From NCBI RefSeq assembly GCF_001638985.1, contig NW_017265140.1:1550001-1614000 (forward strand): a stretch of 64,000 nt of DNA, read 5' to 3'. Made by a program: the position numbers and the translations under genes. Numbering within the stretch: position 1 is the first letter of the stretch; the number at the start of each line of letters is the position of its first letter. This stretch comes from Phycomyces blakesleeanus NRRL 1555(-). Lineage: Eukaryota > Mucoromycota > Mucoromycetes > Mucorales > Phycomycetaceae. The notes under the pieces are model-generated. The model had not been told where the DNA came from. It searched no databases and saw only the letters and a program-made list of their open reading frames with translations. Shown in pieces: positions 45,360 to 57,400 of the stretch.

Positions 45360-47066
45360 ATGCCCAGAGTATCTAACATCTCGTACACTTCTTCTGACAA
45401 CAACAGCAATGTCATGGGTTGTGTCTATCTTAATGGAAATCAGAAGCTTGCTATTTGCGATAAGTCTAGACATGGACTTAACCAGAAGCAGTTGGGAGTC
45501 TGGGCTAAACAGCAGTTTGACTTGCCCAAGATCTCATTCCAGGCAGCCATATCAAAGATTTTGCAGGAAGAAGAGAAGATCCTAGAAAGAACCGAAAAGG
45601 AGTTGAAGAAGACATCCACCAAAGGGACAACCTACCCTCAGTTGAAAGAAGACGCCCATCAGTTAATTTTGGATATGGAGAAAAAAGCAGTTCCAATCAA
45701 TGTCCACTCAATCAAAAACTACGCCAAGGTAATTGCAGTAAGCAAATACAACATCACATAGGAAGACATGCCAAGCTTTTCAGATGGGTGGATTGCGAAG
45801 TTGAAGAAGAGACTTGGAGTAAAAAGCAGAAAGATGTATGGCAAAAGTTGCTCTGCTCCTAAAGACACCAAAGAAATTAACCTGAGAGTAGAAGAGATAA
45901 AGAAGAAGTTGAGAATGTATAAGAGAAAAGACATTTTCAACTTTGACAAAACTGGTCTTTTCTATAAGCAGCCACCAGTTTCAACCATATTAACAGCAGC
46001 AATTTCTGGTCGGAAGACCAATAAAGTTCAACTAACAGTTACATTGATTTGCAACTCGAATGGCTTCTGGAAGCTGAAGCCTTTCATCATTGACAAATAT
46101 GCTAAGCCTTGCTGCTTCGGCAAGAAGAATGGTAAGTTATTACACTATTTATATGTGCTGAAATCAATAATTTTCTTGGTATATTAAATGTTCTGATTTT
46201 ATAAAACAGACCCAGAGCATGGCTTTCAGTATTATCACAATGATAAAAGCTGGATGACAGGTGCAATATTTAGATATATATGCAAGATAATTAACCGTCG
46301 AGCAAGAAACTTGGGCAGAAAGATACTTGTTCTGCTTGACAACGCAGCCTGTCACAATACATATGACAACTATACCAATGTGGAATTCCTATACCTCCCA
46401 CCAAACACTACATCATACCTTCAGCCACTAGATGCCAGCATTATACAGAACTTTAAAGTCAAATATCAGTACTACCAATATATCCTTGCCACTCAAAGAT
46501 ATATCAGCAACATGGTCATCAATTCTGATGGCTATTTCAAGCTTTCACAACTGGAAGGCATGAATTTTATCAAGTTGGCGTGGAACCAAGTGACTCCAGA
46601 AACCATAACCAATTGCTTTAAGCATACTAGATTATTTGATGACAACATACCCACACCACACAGCATAACCCCAATTATATCTGAGACTGTCAATATACCC
46701 ATTGAAGATATAACTATTATACCTGGATGCCGACATCTTACAGAAAGCAATATCAAAGTTTTTGATACCCCAGAAGAATTTCTATGTACCCTAGAAGATG
46801 ATATCCTTGATGAAGAAAATGAAAATGAAGAAAATGAAGAAATTGAAAATGAAGAAAATGAAGAAAATGAAGATGAATATTCTTCTAAAGAAAAAAGAAA
46901 AATAGTAAAAGAGTTAGTAGCCAACTTGATACATTTAGTAGTACCAAATAGTCAGTCTTATCAACATACAATGATGAAGACACTTTGTCAATTTATGAAT
47001 GATATAAAAGCTGAAGAAAATTCTAAAAAAACTCTTCAAAAAAATATAAAAGAATACTTTAAATAA
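45360..47066 (+). pseudogene. pogo/Tigger-type transposase (CENP-B HTH + DDE_1), one stop
   Basis: Exons 45360-46131 and 46210-47066 join in phase across a 78-bp intron. The N-terminal half has two HTH parts: NQKLAICDKSRHGLNQKQL..FQAAISKIL, and the CENP-B-type YPQLKEDAHQLILDMEKKAV..SFSDGWIAKLKKRLG. The catalytic part is DIFNFDKTGLFYKQPP (D), KILVLLDNAACH (D) and YLPPNTTSYLQPLDASIIQ (D of the DDD triad). The tail is strongly acidic (NENEENEEIENEENEE). One TAG at 45759-45761 (context KYNIT, stop, EDMPSFS) breaks an otherwise open 542-codon frame; CAG is the expected codon. It is therefore only one mutation away from intact. Confidence 0.87.
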
Positions 47067-47200
47067 TAATTGTAAATAGTAATAGTTGTAAATAATAATA
47101 GTTGTAAGTAGTAATAATAAATAGTAATAGTTGTAAATAGTAATAATTGTAAATAGTAATAATAAATAATAATAATATATTTTATAATAAAATCCTTTTT
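47067..47200 (+). repeat. TAATAGTTGTAAATAG minisatellite after the pogo ORF
   Basis: Units of about 18 bp (TAATAGTTGTAAATAG and variants) repeat about six times between 47066 and 47180, directly after the stop codon. Confidence 0.7.
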
Positions 47201-47662
47201 TTTACAAAACGTTATCTTTAAATTTATATTTACTAAGAAAATTACTGTTATTTTTTTTTCAATATATATCCCATATAGTTTATTTAATTTTAAAAAATAA
47301 AAATAAAAATAAAGCTGTAAAATAACATTTTGATAACTCAGTGTTTGGTATAGAGTATCAGCGCACTTGACATTACAATCAACTGTGTTTATCCTATGTA
47401 AAGATAAAGTAGTCTAACTTGTCATGTTTCAAAAATATGGAGTAGAAATTTGTACTAATTTTTTTTTCACTATAAAAAACAAACTCAGCATTCGATATAG
47501 TGATATTGGTGAAATTTTTTTTTCATCACTATCACTAAATCAAAAAATAGTGATGATTAGCAAGAAACGGACAAAAAATCTCAAAAAAATATCACTAAAT
47601 TGTGATTATTACTAAATAGTGATTATCACTAAATCAAACATCACTAAATCAAGCTTTGACTG

Positions 47663-48876
47663 TATGTTTTTCTCTGGTTTTGAATTGACAGGCTTTTATA
47701 GCATTCCTGTTTTTTATTTTTTAACCAAACTAAAGAAAGAAAGACATCTTGTCATAATTTATAATAGATTTGAATCATATGTAAATCAACAACGTGCTGA
47801 AATAATATAATAATTAGAATAAATTCAAGAGAATATCTTCTTCAAGTAATATTAAATAATAGAGTAAAATCCGTGTGTCAAGGCTCAGTAAGATGGCTTC
47901 TTCAAGTAATAGTAGCTAAATCAAGTAGAATATAACTGTAAAAGTTTATTAGAATGTCTTGTTAAAGTAATAAAAGTAAGGTGACAAAAGAAACAGTCAG
48001 TTGTCAAAGTAGTGTGAGTTAACCTTTTGGAATTAACATATATATCGAATTACAAATGCTGCAGAAAGTGCATGGTTCAGTATAATCTCTTGGAATTACC
48101 ATGTGTATTGAATTATAAAGGCTGCAAAAAGTGCACAGTTCAATATAGATTCTTGGAGTAACACTATATATAAATTCTTGAATATTCAATTGTCAATACA
48201 CAATCATATGTTTCATTTTACTTTATCAGTTATTATTAAAAAATGTAATATATAATATTGATGATCTTTGCTTTTAAATTAAAAAGTAGTAATAGCCAAC
48301 ATGTTTTTTTTTGTTGTTAATTTATCCAAATCCAGATATCAGGGCGCAGCACAATTGTAACATACAAATGAATCATTATTTTTATTTTATGTTTATTTAT
48401 TATTTATATTGAATAGCTTTTGGTAATAGCTAAAACAATATATACATATATTCTCTTTATTCTTTAGATCGATATTTTTTTATTACAATTACTATACAAT
48501 TAAAAATGATCTGATTTTTATTTATTTATGTCTTAAAATCTGATATATGATATATAATATATAAGTATAGTAATAATTATTGGTAGTAATATAAATATAC
48601 TCAAAGAGCTTTGAGCAATCACAGAGTTAATAGTATAGGCATTCCATTTTTTATTGCATGAGATTATATTATTTGTGCCTGAATGGCAATTAAAGATTTA
48701 TTTATATAATGAGACGTTACATTGGAAATAAATAGCTCAAACAATATTTTCTTTTTTATATATATACAATAGAATATGTTTAATAATTTTAAAGCAATGT
48801 ATATACTTTGTATATAAGTGATAGTATGTAATGGAATATATCACTTTATCATGTGACTTATAACTCTCTGTTTCTT
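47663..48876. repeat. Gene-free stretch with a ~63-bp tandem repeat
   Basis: From about 48013 to 48175 a unit containing CTTGGAATTA, GAATTA, GCTGCA(G/A)AAAGTGCA and GTTCA(G/A)TATA occurs twice, with a partial third. Nearby, 47826-47905 has two related CTTCTTCAAGTAATA words. The rest is AT-rich without genes. Confidence 0.6.
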
Positions 48877-49226
48877 TGTAATGTTCGAGAAGTCACATAA
48901 TAAAAGAATATGAATAGAACGAATATGAAGATAAAGATAATGTTTATTTGTTGAAATATTTGAGATGTTTATATGTTTTGGGATATATGATATAACTGGT
49001 GAATGACTAATAGATGATATTTGCTAAGTAGTTATTACTAAGTGATTTGTGATCAACTACTTCTTTGTCATTGCTTAGTCTACTAGTCATTACTTATTAA
49101 CATTCTTAATAAGACAATGCCTTATGATTTGATAATACTGGGACTGAGTTTCAATTACAATCCAGTCCTGACATCTTTATATCATGTGACTTATAACTCT
49201 CTGGTTTTTTATATCATGTGACTTAG
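48848..49226. repeat. 32-bp tandem repeat split by the LTR
   Basis: ATCATGTGACTTATAACTCT followed by CTG occurs at 48848-48870 and 49181-49203, and in part at 49213-49225. Removing the LTR and one TCTT leaves adjacent units of 32 bp. Confidence 0.7.
48877..49173 (-). mobile_element. Solo LTR, family A, copy 2
   Basis: 297 bp from TGTAATGTTCG to CAGTCCTGACA, flanked by TCTT on both sides (48873-48876 and 49174-49177). Inverted relative to the copy at 36075-36371. It sits inside a 32-bp tandem repeat. Confidence 0.85.
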
Positions 49227-51648
49227 TAACATACTAGCATGTTATATCACACTCAAAGACTTTTGATCTGTTTATAGTAATTTTTTCCCCAAATTTTAGA
49301 TAAAGAGTGCTAATTGGCTATAATAAGGTTCAAGTTCAAAAATAAAAAAATATGTAGAGGTTTTGAATTTCAGACGATTGCACAAACGAAAATATGTATT
49401 TCAATTGGATAATTACTTGTAAATAAATAAATAAAAATAAGAAAAGCAGAAGAAAAAATGACTCTAGACTATTTTGGGTGGATTTTGCACACAAAAATAT
49501 TGTTTTTGCGACAGAAAAAAAAAAGAAGAAGTTTTGTGACAGAGAGAAAGTAAAAAATAAATTTTGTGACAAAGGACATTTAAAAAATAAAAGTGAGAGA
49601 TTTTATTGGCTAAGGATATCCAGAATTGACCAAAGACTTTTATACTTGTAAATGCTAGCAGCCAAAGAACTTGTTGTGATAAAATGTTTCTTGGAAATAG
49701 CTTCCTATTCCTTTATTTTATGTTTTTTTTCCTCTCATATTTATTATAATGGTAAGTGCCCAGTAATTTGTACCATAACTGGCCTATACATATAAAAAAG
49801 TACTTGCAAAGACCGTAATTATATGAACATTTTAAAATTTGTTATGTTGTAAAAAAAATGCTAAGTAAAAAACCAAGAAAAAAATTGCTAAATCGCCAAA
49901 AAAAAATAACAACAGATGTCACGCACTTGGCATTTTTTAGTGAAGCGCTATCTTTTTCCTTTTATTCCCTTTTTCTTTCTATTCATTTTTAGTTCAAGTG
50001 AGTACTAGTAAATATAATATTCACTTACTTTGTTTTTAGAAGTCATTATGCTTTGATACAAGGTATTTCTCTCAACAGACTACATTTATAAATTTATAAA
50101 GACTTTACTAATACTTTTTTTTTTTAGATTACAGTCATTTTGAGAAACTCCATCGTGTTCTGTAGCAAAGATAAATATCTTTATCTTGATAGTTTGAGCT
50201 TTATTATATTATTGACTCTTTTCTTCCTTTTGTTTTAGGTAAGTTATAGTGGAATCTAATCAACTACTTTCAAGAGATAACTTTCAATGACTGAACATGT
50301 CATGCTTTATCATGAATACTAATCTTTGTCTTTATTTTAATATTTTTTTATATTCTCCATTTGCTGTTGTTTCTTTACTTCCTCTGTTTCTATCACAGTA
50401 TACTGCTGCTACTACTATACTTTTTGGCCTATTATTACATGGTTTTTTTTACAATGTTTACATTATTATTTATTATTGCAAGGGTATTTTTGCTCCTATT
50501 ATACTGCTGCATTTTTTTGCGCTTTTTTGTTCCCCATTTATTTCTCAAAAATAAAAATTTCAGAGTTTTCAGACCAGATTTTACGTAATGCAGATTCTAC
50601 AAATAAAGAACCTTTTTTGCACATTTTTCTGAATGGGGGTGGGGAGGGAGGGTCCTCCTGGTTGCTATGTGTTCTATATTAGAAAGCTAAACCCTCAAGA
50701 AAAATTACTGTTTATAGAATAGTACACTATTCTGAAAATAATGTTAAGGTTTACAAGAAAAATCTTTGGGTGTGATATGAAAAAAAGCTTTATGCTGATT
50801 GGCTTGCTATATCACGTGATATATAGGGCTGGCTGATTTTAATAATATGCATGATGATAATAATAATAATAATAATAATAAAATAATTCCATTGTCTACT
50901 TACAACAAAAAATGGTTCTGTTTAGCCACTGCAAAATATATACAGTAAAACACTACTATTCAAATTGTATTTCATATACTTTGGATAGTCTGATATATCT
51001 TAGATAACACTTTTTATCTTTTACTGATTTCTACAAATATATCAATATTTGAGAAAAAATTAAAATAAATAAATAGATATAATATTATTATAATTCTTAT
51101 CTTTATATAATATGCTTGCTTGTTTCATAAAGCAAGCTTTTAATCTAAATATATATATTAAAGAAGATATTAATAGTTAAGATCTATATATAAGAAAAGC
51201 AATAAAACATAAGCACTATAGAAAGTTCTTATTGTATAAGAAGAAAAACTTGAGCAAAGATTCAAGTCATATAACATGAAGCTAATTCGAATCTTATTGA
51301 TACAGCCAGAATGAGCATCCTGTTAGAAATCTCAGAATGTCTATTTTACGCAATATATTTACATATAATAGAACAATTCCTGAGTATAATATATCAGTAC
51401 AAAATTTTACTATTAATTTTTTTCTAAAAAAAAAAGGTCATAGATTATTTTGTTTCATATTTGAATGTAAAGAATTGTAGATGTGATATATTAGCTTCAA
51501 ATTCTTGTAATTACAACAATAGCAATTATAGGAAGGAAAGAAAGAATAAAAAACATAAAAAGAAAAATTATAAAATAAGAAAACAAATGCACTAAAGACA
51601 GACTAAAAAAATCAAACTCAGCCAATCACAGCAGCCAAACTACGATCT
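49227..51648. other. 2.4 kb without a gene; simple repeats and a palindrome
   Basis: Frames here are poly-Phe or poly-Leu artefacts of T-rich sequence. Visible items: an (ATA)n run at about 50857-50884; a 16-bp palindrome TATATCACGTGATATA near 50807-50822; a G-rich patch at about 50636-50653; and a pair of inverted 20-mers (49245-49264 and 50758-50777, 18 of 20 match) that could be TIRs of a non-autonomous element. Confidence 0.5.
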
Positions 51649-52675
51649 TCAGCTTCTCTTGCGAGCAGGCTCAACACTTGCCATAGGTGGAGGAGACCTA
51701 CATAAAAGAGTAAGAAGTTTATATTAGTTTTGTATTAACAGTGCATGAGAAAAAGCAACAATAGTAACTTACAACACATCTGCCATTATAGGCAACTCAA
51801 CATCATCAGTTTCTGACATATCAGGAGAAGAAAGCAAAGAATCACTTATGCCTTGCCATGTCTATAGCATAATAAAAGAGAACAATATCAATTAAAGTCT
51901 ATAATATATATATTTGTTAATTGATAAACTTACTTTGTTTTTCTCTGCCATTCTTCTTTTGTATGTCTGGTTGTTGCTCTCGAAGCTTTCTTGAAGAAAG
52001 CTTCTTGCAGATCACATTCTTTTACATTGGTGAATGTGAAATCCACTATTCTTTGCCAACCTCTCCAAATGCATCATATAATATTCCCTGTTTTTCTCTG
52101 AGATATTCTTCCATTCTTTTTGAGCAGCAGGATAATCTTGGTGAATGATATCATGCTTTACCATGTGGCCTAATGTTTTGAGATGCAGTCTTTTTACTGT
52201 AAAATCATAGTCTGAAAGAGAAACTAACAGGGGCAAAGGCTGCCCTTGTAGAACTTCTTTGCAGCACGCCTTTCAGTCCTGCTCATAAAGAATCTGAAGC
52301 AACAAATTATACTTTTCTGCTTTGTTTTTTCCTTTGAACTCACCGCCAGTATTGATTACTCACTTACCAAGCTGATCAGGATACTCTGTGAGCTGGCCTC
52401 TTTTCACAGACCCGGCAATGTGCTCAAGAGCTACAAAAAATGTATCACAATATTAATAAAGTAAGTAAACATCTAAGCACAGAATATATATGACTTACAA
52501 CTCTGCTCAATAATGCTTTTTTGCATTGTAGTTAGATTTTCTGCACTGACTGCTGACGCAAATTGATTGCTGAATTGCCTTTGAAGTTCACATAATGCTT
52601 GCTTGATTTCAGCAAGATCTACCTCAATCTTTTGAATTGAGTTGAGTTGAGAAGAGTTGTGTTAATATCGGACAT
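51649..52675 (-). pseudogene. Multi-exon transposon-associated protein of unknown function, broken
   Basis: Minus-strand segments read, in order: MSDINTTLLNSTQFK (52675, then a shift), a coiled coil (IEVDLAEIKQALCELQRQF), an intron (donor GTAAGT), LEHIAGSVKRGQLTEYPDQL, another intron, then ILYEQD, a TGA, and KACCKEVLQGQPLPLL. VKRLHLKTLGHMVKHDIIHQ, YPAAQKEWKNISEKNREYYM and LERLAKNSGFHIHQCKR follow, then FESNNQTYKRRMAEKNK, an acidic exon (SSPDMSETDDVELPIM) and SPPPMASVEPARKRS with TGA at 51649. The pattern (coil, then helical domain with W in the middle, basic tail) is one I associate with transposon-linked genes in Mucorales genomes, but I cannot name a function. The TGA fits CGA. Confidence 0.5.
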
Positions 52676-53364
52676 GTTTAATTTTTTTTAGCTATGAGCA
52701 GTGAATTGAAAAGAAAAGGTGATAGTTTAGACAAGTAGAATAAGAGCAATTTGAGTTTGAGAAAGGCAACAATTTATTACTAGTAATTGATAGCTATTTA
52801 TATGAAAAAGATACAGACAGATATATAAACAAAACATATAAAAGATGGGATGTTTATGCAATTGTATGCACCTGTCTGCAGTAGCTCATGTGAACATGAT
52901 ACAGCCCTTTTGTGTCGACACAACAAAAGTGTAAGAAATATAAAGATAAAATGAGTTAGACTTTAAGTCAATATTATATGTATAGATATTCATACTTTGC
53001 ACTATTCACATATTAAAAGTTTTAAAGTATATGATATATCAATATAATTCTATACATATTGCAGATATAGCATGAAATTTGATTAAAGTTCTTGATGACA
53101 AAACCCTGTACCAGTTAAAATAATAACTTTAAATATACTCTACAGTAGCTATATAACATTTGAACGTCATATAGTTAATTAACTCTTTTTTATCAGCATT
53201 AAGATAAATTGTATGATGCTCAAGTCCATATCATACTTATTATTATTATCAACTAAAATGCGTTTTAATTGATGCTGTCATCAAAGATAGAAATAATTTT
53301 GACTGAAACCGTGCATTTTTGAAAAAGATGTGCTTTAATATGCATCAGTACTTTCAATTAACAC
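52676..53364. other. No gene seen
   Basis: AT-rich spacer up to the next solo LTR; nothing recognised. Confidence 0.4.
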
Positions 53365-53767
53365 TGTTATGTATGAGGTAAAAATAAGATATAAAATAAA
53401 ACAAGTGCAGACAAGAGTACGGTGAGACTTTGTTTTATTAGAAGATGTGAAAGAATCAGAAAAGAGATGCTGTTCTATTGCTATTAGTATTGTGCGTTTA
53501 TATAGATATTGTATTTAGCTGGGTGATGATATGATGATATCATTTAATATCTGTTTCCCTACCATTATCTTCTATGATTTAGTTCTTATGTTTTTAGTGT
53601 TATTAACTAGAGTCTTAGTATTTGTCTTAGTATGTTCTTTACATAATTTCCTTGTATAAGGGAAGATATATCTTTTAGTATCGTTACTAGTTGTCGGTAA
53701 CTCAATGTATGTATTTATTGAGTGTCTGTACTTTTAATTTAAATCTACGATTATGTTGGATACAACA
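53365..53767 (-). mobile_element. Solo LTR, family C, copy 1
   Basis: 403 bp from TGTTATGTATGAGG to GGATACAACA with perfect 5-bp flanks AACAC (53360-53364 and 53768-53772). On the minus strand it starts TGTTGTATCCAAC. The inverted copy is 57287-57677. Shared sequence includes GTACGGTGAGACTTTGTTT. Confidence 0.9.
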
Positions 53768-54471
53768 AACACTCAATTCAATCAGTAGTGCTTATTTTGA
53801 TGATGTCAGTAAAAGAGTATCAGACTATAGTCCTCATTATCTATATGTATTTCTTTAAGTTTTAGACATAAACACAAAAATAATGCTATTAGCTAAATAT
53901 ATATTCCCTATCTCAAAAAAATTATTAACACAACACAGATAACATTAAGATGTCTCTTCTACTAATGTGTTTAGACAGTACTACTTTTTTTTAACTGTTA
54001 ATTATTAGAAGGCTGTTTTTCTTTACCTTTTGTATTAGAGAGTAATTGATAATTTATTTAAAAAAAACCTAAATTGTTTGGTTGTTAATTATTTTAAATA
54101 TACATATATCTTTTTATAAAGTCCAAATAATATCTAGTTGCTTACAAGTGAAGAGTACTTGTCTGTTTCAATGGTGTTCTTTTAATGATACTCTCTTGTC
54201 AACCAAGAAGTACTTTAACTTACATCATAATTATTAATAAAGAAGAATCTTTCTAAATACAGGAAGTATTTACTGACAGGTGTCTCATCTAACTTTGTTA
54301 TTACTGTAATCATTAATATATCATTACTATGAGAGAGAAAGAGAAAAAGAGACGCAAGCATTTTGATCAAAAATAAATAGTATATAAAGATGTCTTTACA
54401 TTTAATAAATAGCATCAAAATCCTTTTTGCAGTTTTATTTTATATATTACATATATATTAACCCAATCAAT
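53768..54471. other. No gene seen; upstream of CACTA transposase
   Basis: AT-rich. The left terminus of the CACTA element that should carry the gene at 54472 was not identified; CACTAT occurs at about 53000 but with little further match. Confidence 0.4.
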
Positions 54472-57400
54472 ATGTTTTCTTCCAACGCCAGCCAGCAGAG
54501 AGATAGAATATCTATACAGCAATATCAATGTGATCAATGTGTCTTGTTTTTTGATAACTATCAGAAGCTGCAAAACCACAGGAGAATTAACAAAGAAGAT
54601 TCAGCAACAATGACTGAAGTTGATCAGTCTATTCTGAATGATGTTGATATGTATCATGATGGAAATGATACTAGTAATGAAGATGAATATGTTAGCAATT
54701 CAGATAATGAAAAGAGCTGTAATTGTATTATTTATTTTCTAATTTTTAAATAATATATTACAGAATATACTATGGAGTCTATGGAGCTTGATAATATTAT
54801 TTCATATAAGTGAGCATGTAATTTTGAGAATAGTGAGGGTGAAGCTCACATTTACAACAGCAGCCAAATCAGTACAAATACTTTTACCAAGGCCGATTTT
54901 ATGAGTATTCATCTGTCTCAATTGATGCTACAGCATAGAATTGCTAGAGCAGCATACAGAGACAGTGTTCAATATATAAACACTGTCATCTGAGACCATG
55001 ATGATATAATGATGGGTAAAATATTATATTTTCTGTTACCTTGTACTTTAATTCCAGATCACTAACATGTAGCAATATCATTTCTTTTTTTAGAACCTGG
55101 CGCTAAGATCAGTCACAGCAAAACTGTTGATGTTTTTCTGAAGTCAAAGTCAAGAGTCAAGGGTCATGAGTATGATGTCTGTCCTAGTGGTTGCCAATTG
55201 TATGGCATTAATGACGACCAGGAATCTTGTGTCGACTGTGACAAACTATGATACAATACTGATATTGAGCAAAGTCAAACACCAACTGCCAGTATAAAGT
55301 TTATGTCAGTTGAGGATATGTTTTCTCAAATGTTGGCTGATTTAGCCACAAGAGAACTTCTCCATTACAGAGCAAACTGGGAATCTGTAGCTGGTCAGCT
55401 AACCAACATTTTTGATAGTGACATCTATAAGCAGCTGGTGCAGCAGAGCCTTTTTTCTAATTCTAACAATATTGCCATTGGGTTTTATACCAACAGGTTT
55501 GTCAATAAAAAAAGGCAAAAACTCATATACCATCATCCTTTGCATAATAATTAATCTAGACTCATTCATCAGGTAATAAATTAATTTATTACTATTTGGT
55601 ATTATTATTACAATTTTTTAAAAAAAGTTACTAATAAAATACTTAGATATACTAACAAATATCTTTTGCAACTGGCAATCTTGCTTGGTCTCAAGAAGCC
55701 AACTCATTTGGACTCCTTTCTTATATCCATTATTAATGAATTGCAAGGTTTTGAGGTACATGACTTGGTTGTCAAGCACAATTGAGTAGAGCTTTGCAGA
55801 TTTAAGATCTATTTGTTGCTTTCTTCTGGCAATATTCCAACTGTAGCTGATATGGCTCACATTGGTTCCCATACAAGCTTATTTGGTTGTCATTTTTGTG
55901 AGACAAAAGGCAAATGCCCTGCTAACAGACAGCACGACATGTACTTTGATAATATTTCTGCTCTGTTAAGATCTTTGGAAGACTTCAAAGTAGGCAACTC
56001 TGTAAGTATACAAATTTTCAATTAGCTATCTTTTTTTCATACCAAATAACTGCTTGTAATAGTCTAAGAACATATACCAGCTGAGCTTATATACCCAACT
56101 CTCAACCTTCTCTGGATCATCATTTTTTGTATTAGATGAACTTTATTTAATTGCAAGAGGAATTGAAAAGCTTGTGTATAACCTGATTACTGTCATCCTC
56201 ACAAAAAAACATATTTTATTATACTCATCCAGACAATACTCTCAATACCACCGAATACCCTTTTCATATACCAAGAGCAGACCTTGTAGCAATTAGAAAC
56301 TGTATCACCAGCTCAGAAAAATATGTACCCATCTCGTCTCTAGACAGTTTTGTCAATGTATTTGTCAAGATCGATAGTACTTGCACAGTTGACTGGCTTG
56401 ACTTTCTCTTATACCTTGTCTCCACTTTGGTCGTACATTATTTACCAAATAGGGCTGTCAAAACAGCTCTATGATCTCTCATGAAAAGTTGCGCACTTGC
56501 ATTGCAATAGACATTGACACCAGAATTGCTTGAGAAGATGGAGTCGTAAGTTATTATATGTCTCATATATTATTATGACAAATAGCTGATTATTATCATT
56601 TTTTAAATATTAATAATAAATGCTTCAAGCACTGGCACTCGTTTTTTATACCAACAAGTCCAGAATAATACTCTGTCTCATAGTGTTTTCTGACCAGTGC
56701 AAAATTACCTGGTTCATATACCCTATATCATCAAGCAGCAAGGCCTTCTGCAATGCTACTTCACTCGCTCAATGAAGAAAGTAATTGGCGTCTTCTCAAA
56801 ATTGATAAAGTTCAAATAAAGGGTGTTGGAATGCTAGTTTTCTCATTGAGCGATTTGCAATTCACAATTATACCAGCATAGCAATTAGTATCTGTGATAG
56901 AATCAATCTCATTCAGCCAAAGCCGTATAGAAGAGAGAGCTACATAAATCTTCCTAATGATCCTAGTGGTTCGTAGTTGTGGGGGCCATTTCATCAGTTT
57001 GTTAATTTGAACAATGATTTGATGGAAGGTGTAGGTGGCCCTAGTGTGAAGGAAGCTTTATTGAAATACTACTGGAGAACAACTGGCTTGACTGGTCACA
57101 ATTTTTGTGACTCTGTTGTTATTGTAGCTGCACGTCTGTGGATGAACTCGACTATATATTCCTCATACATGTACCAAAGAAAGAGAAACGAGATCAGCCG
57201 TGGCAACTATTACGTGATGTTTACTTGCCTCTATAGAAAGTAAGTATAATATTTTTCAATATACAATCAAAAGTTGCTTATATTCTTGTTGTATCCAACA
57301 TAATTGTAGATTCAAATAGAGTGCACAGACAATAAGACAAAGACATATTGAATAAGCAACCAATATCAATTATACATTATTTCTCACACTATCATTAAAT

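Larger units (their letters stand above)
43915..47662 (+). mobile_element. pogo/Tigger-like element with TIRs and TA duplication
   Basis: The left end is TA then TAGTCAATGCTCGATTTAGT (from 43915). The right end, reverse-complemented from 47662, is CAGTCAAAGCTTGATTTAGT with TA outside (47663-47664). The first base of the left end looks like C changed to T. Subterminal copies of TCACTAAATCAA are frequent at the right end (about 47530-47655) and one is at about 43964. The element is 3748 bp including a later LTR insertion (44770-45301) and carries one transposase gene. Confidence 0.8.

Noticed and set aside
36075..49173. A 13-kb transposon bounded by ~300-bp inverted repeats
   Set aside because: Each repeat has its own 4-bp duplication (GAAT and TCTT) and TG..CA ends of 297 bp, so they are separate solo LTRs in opposite orientation.
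50297..50682. Hydrophobic ORFs rich in Phe, Leu and Tyr
   Set aside because: T-rich low-complexity sequence gives such frames; no membrane-protein family pattern is present.
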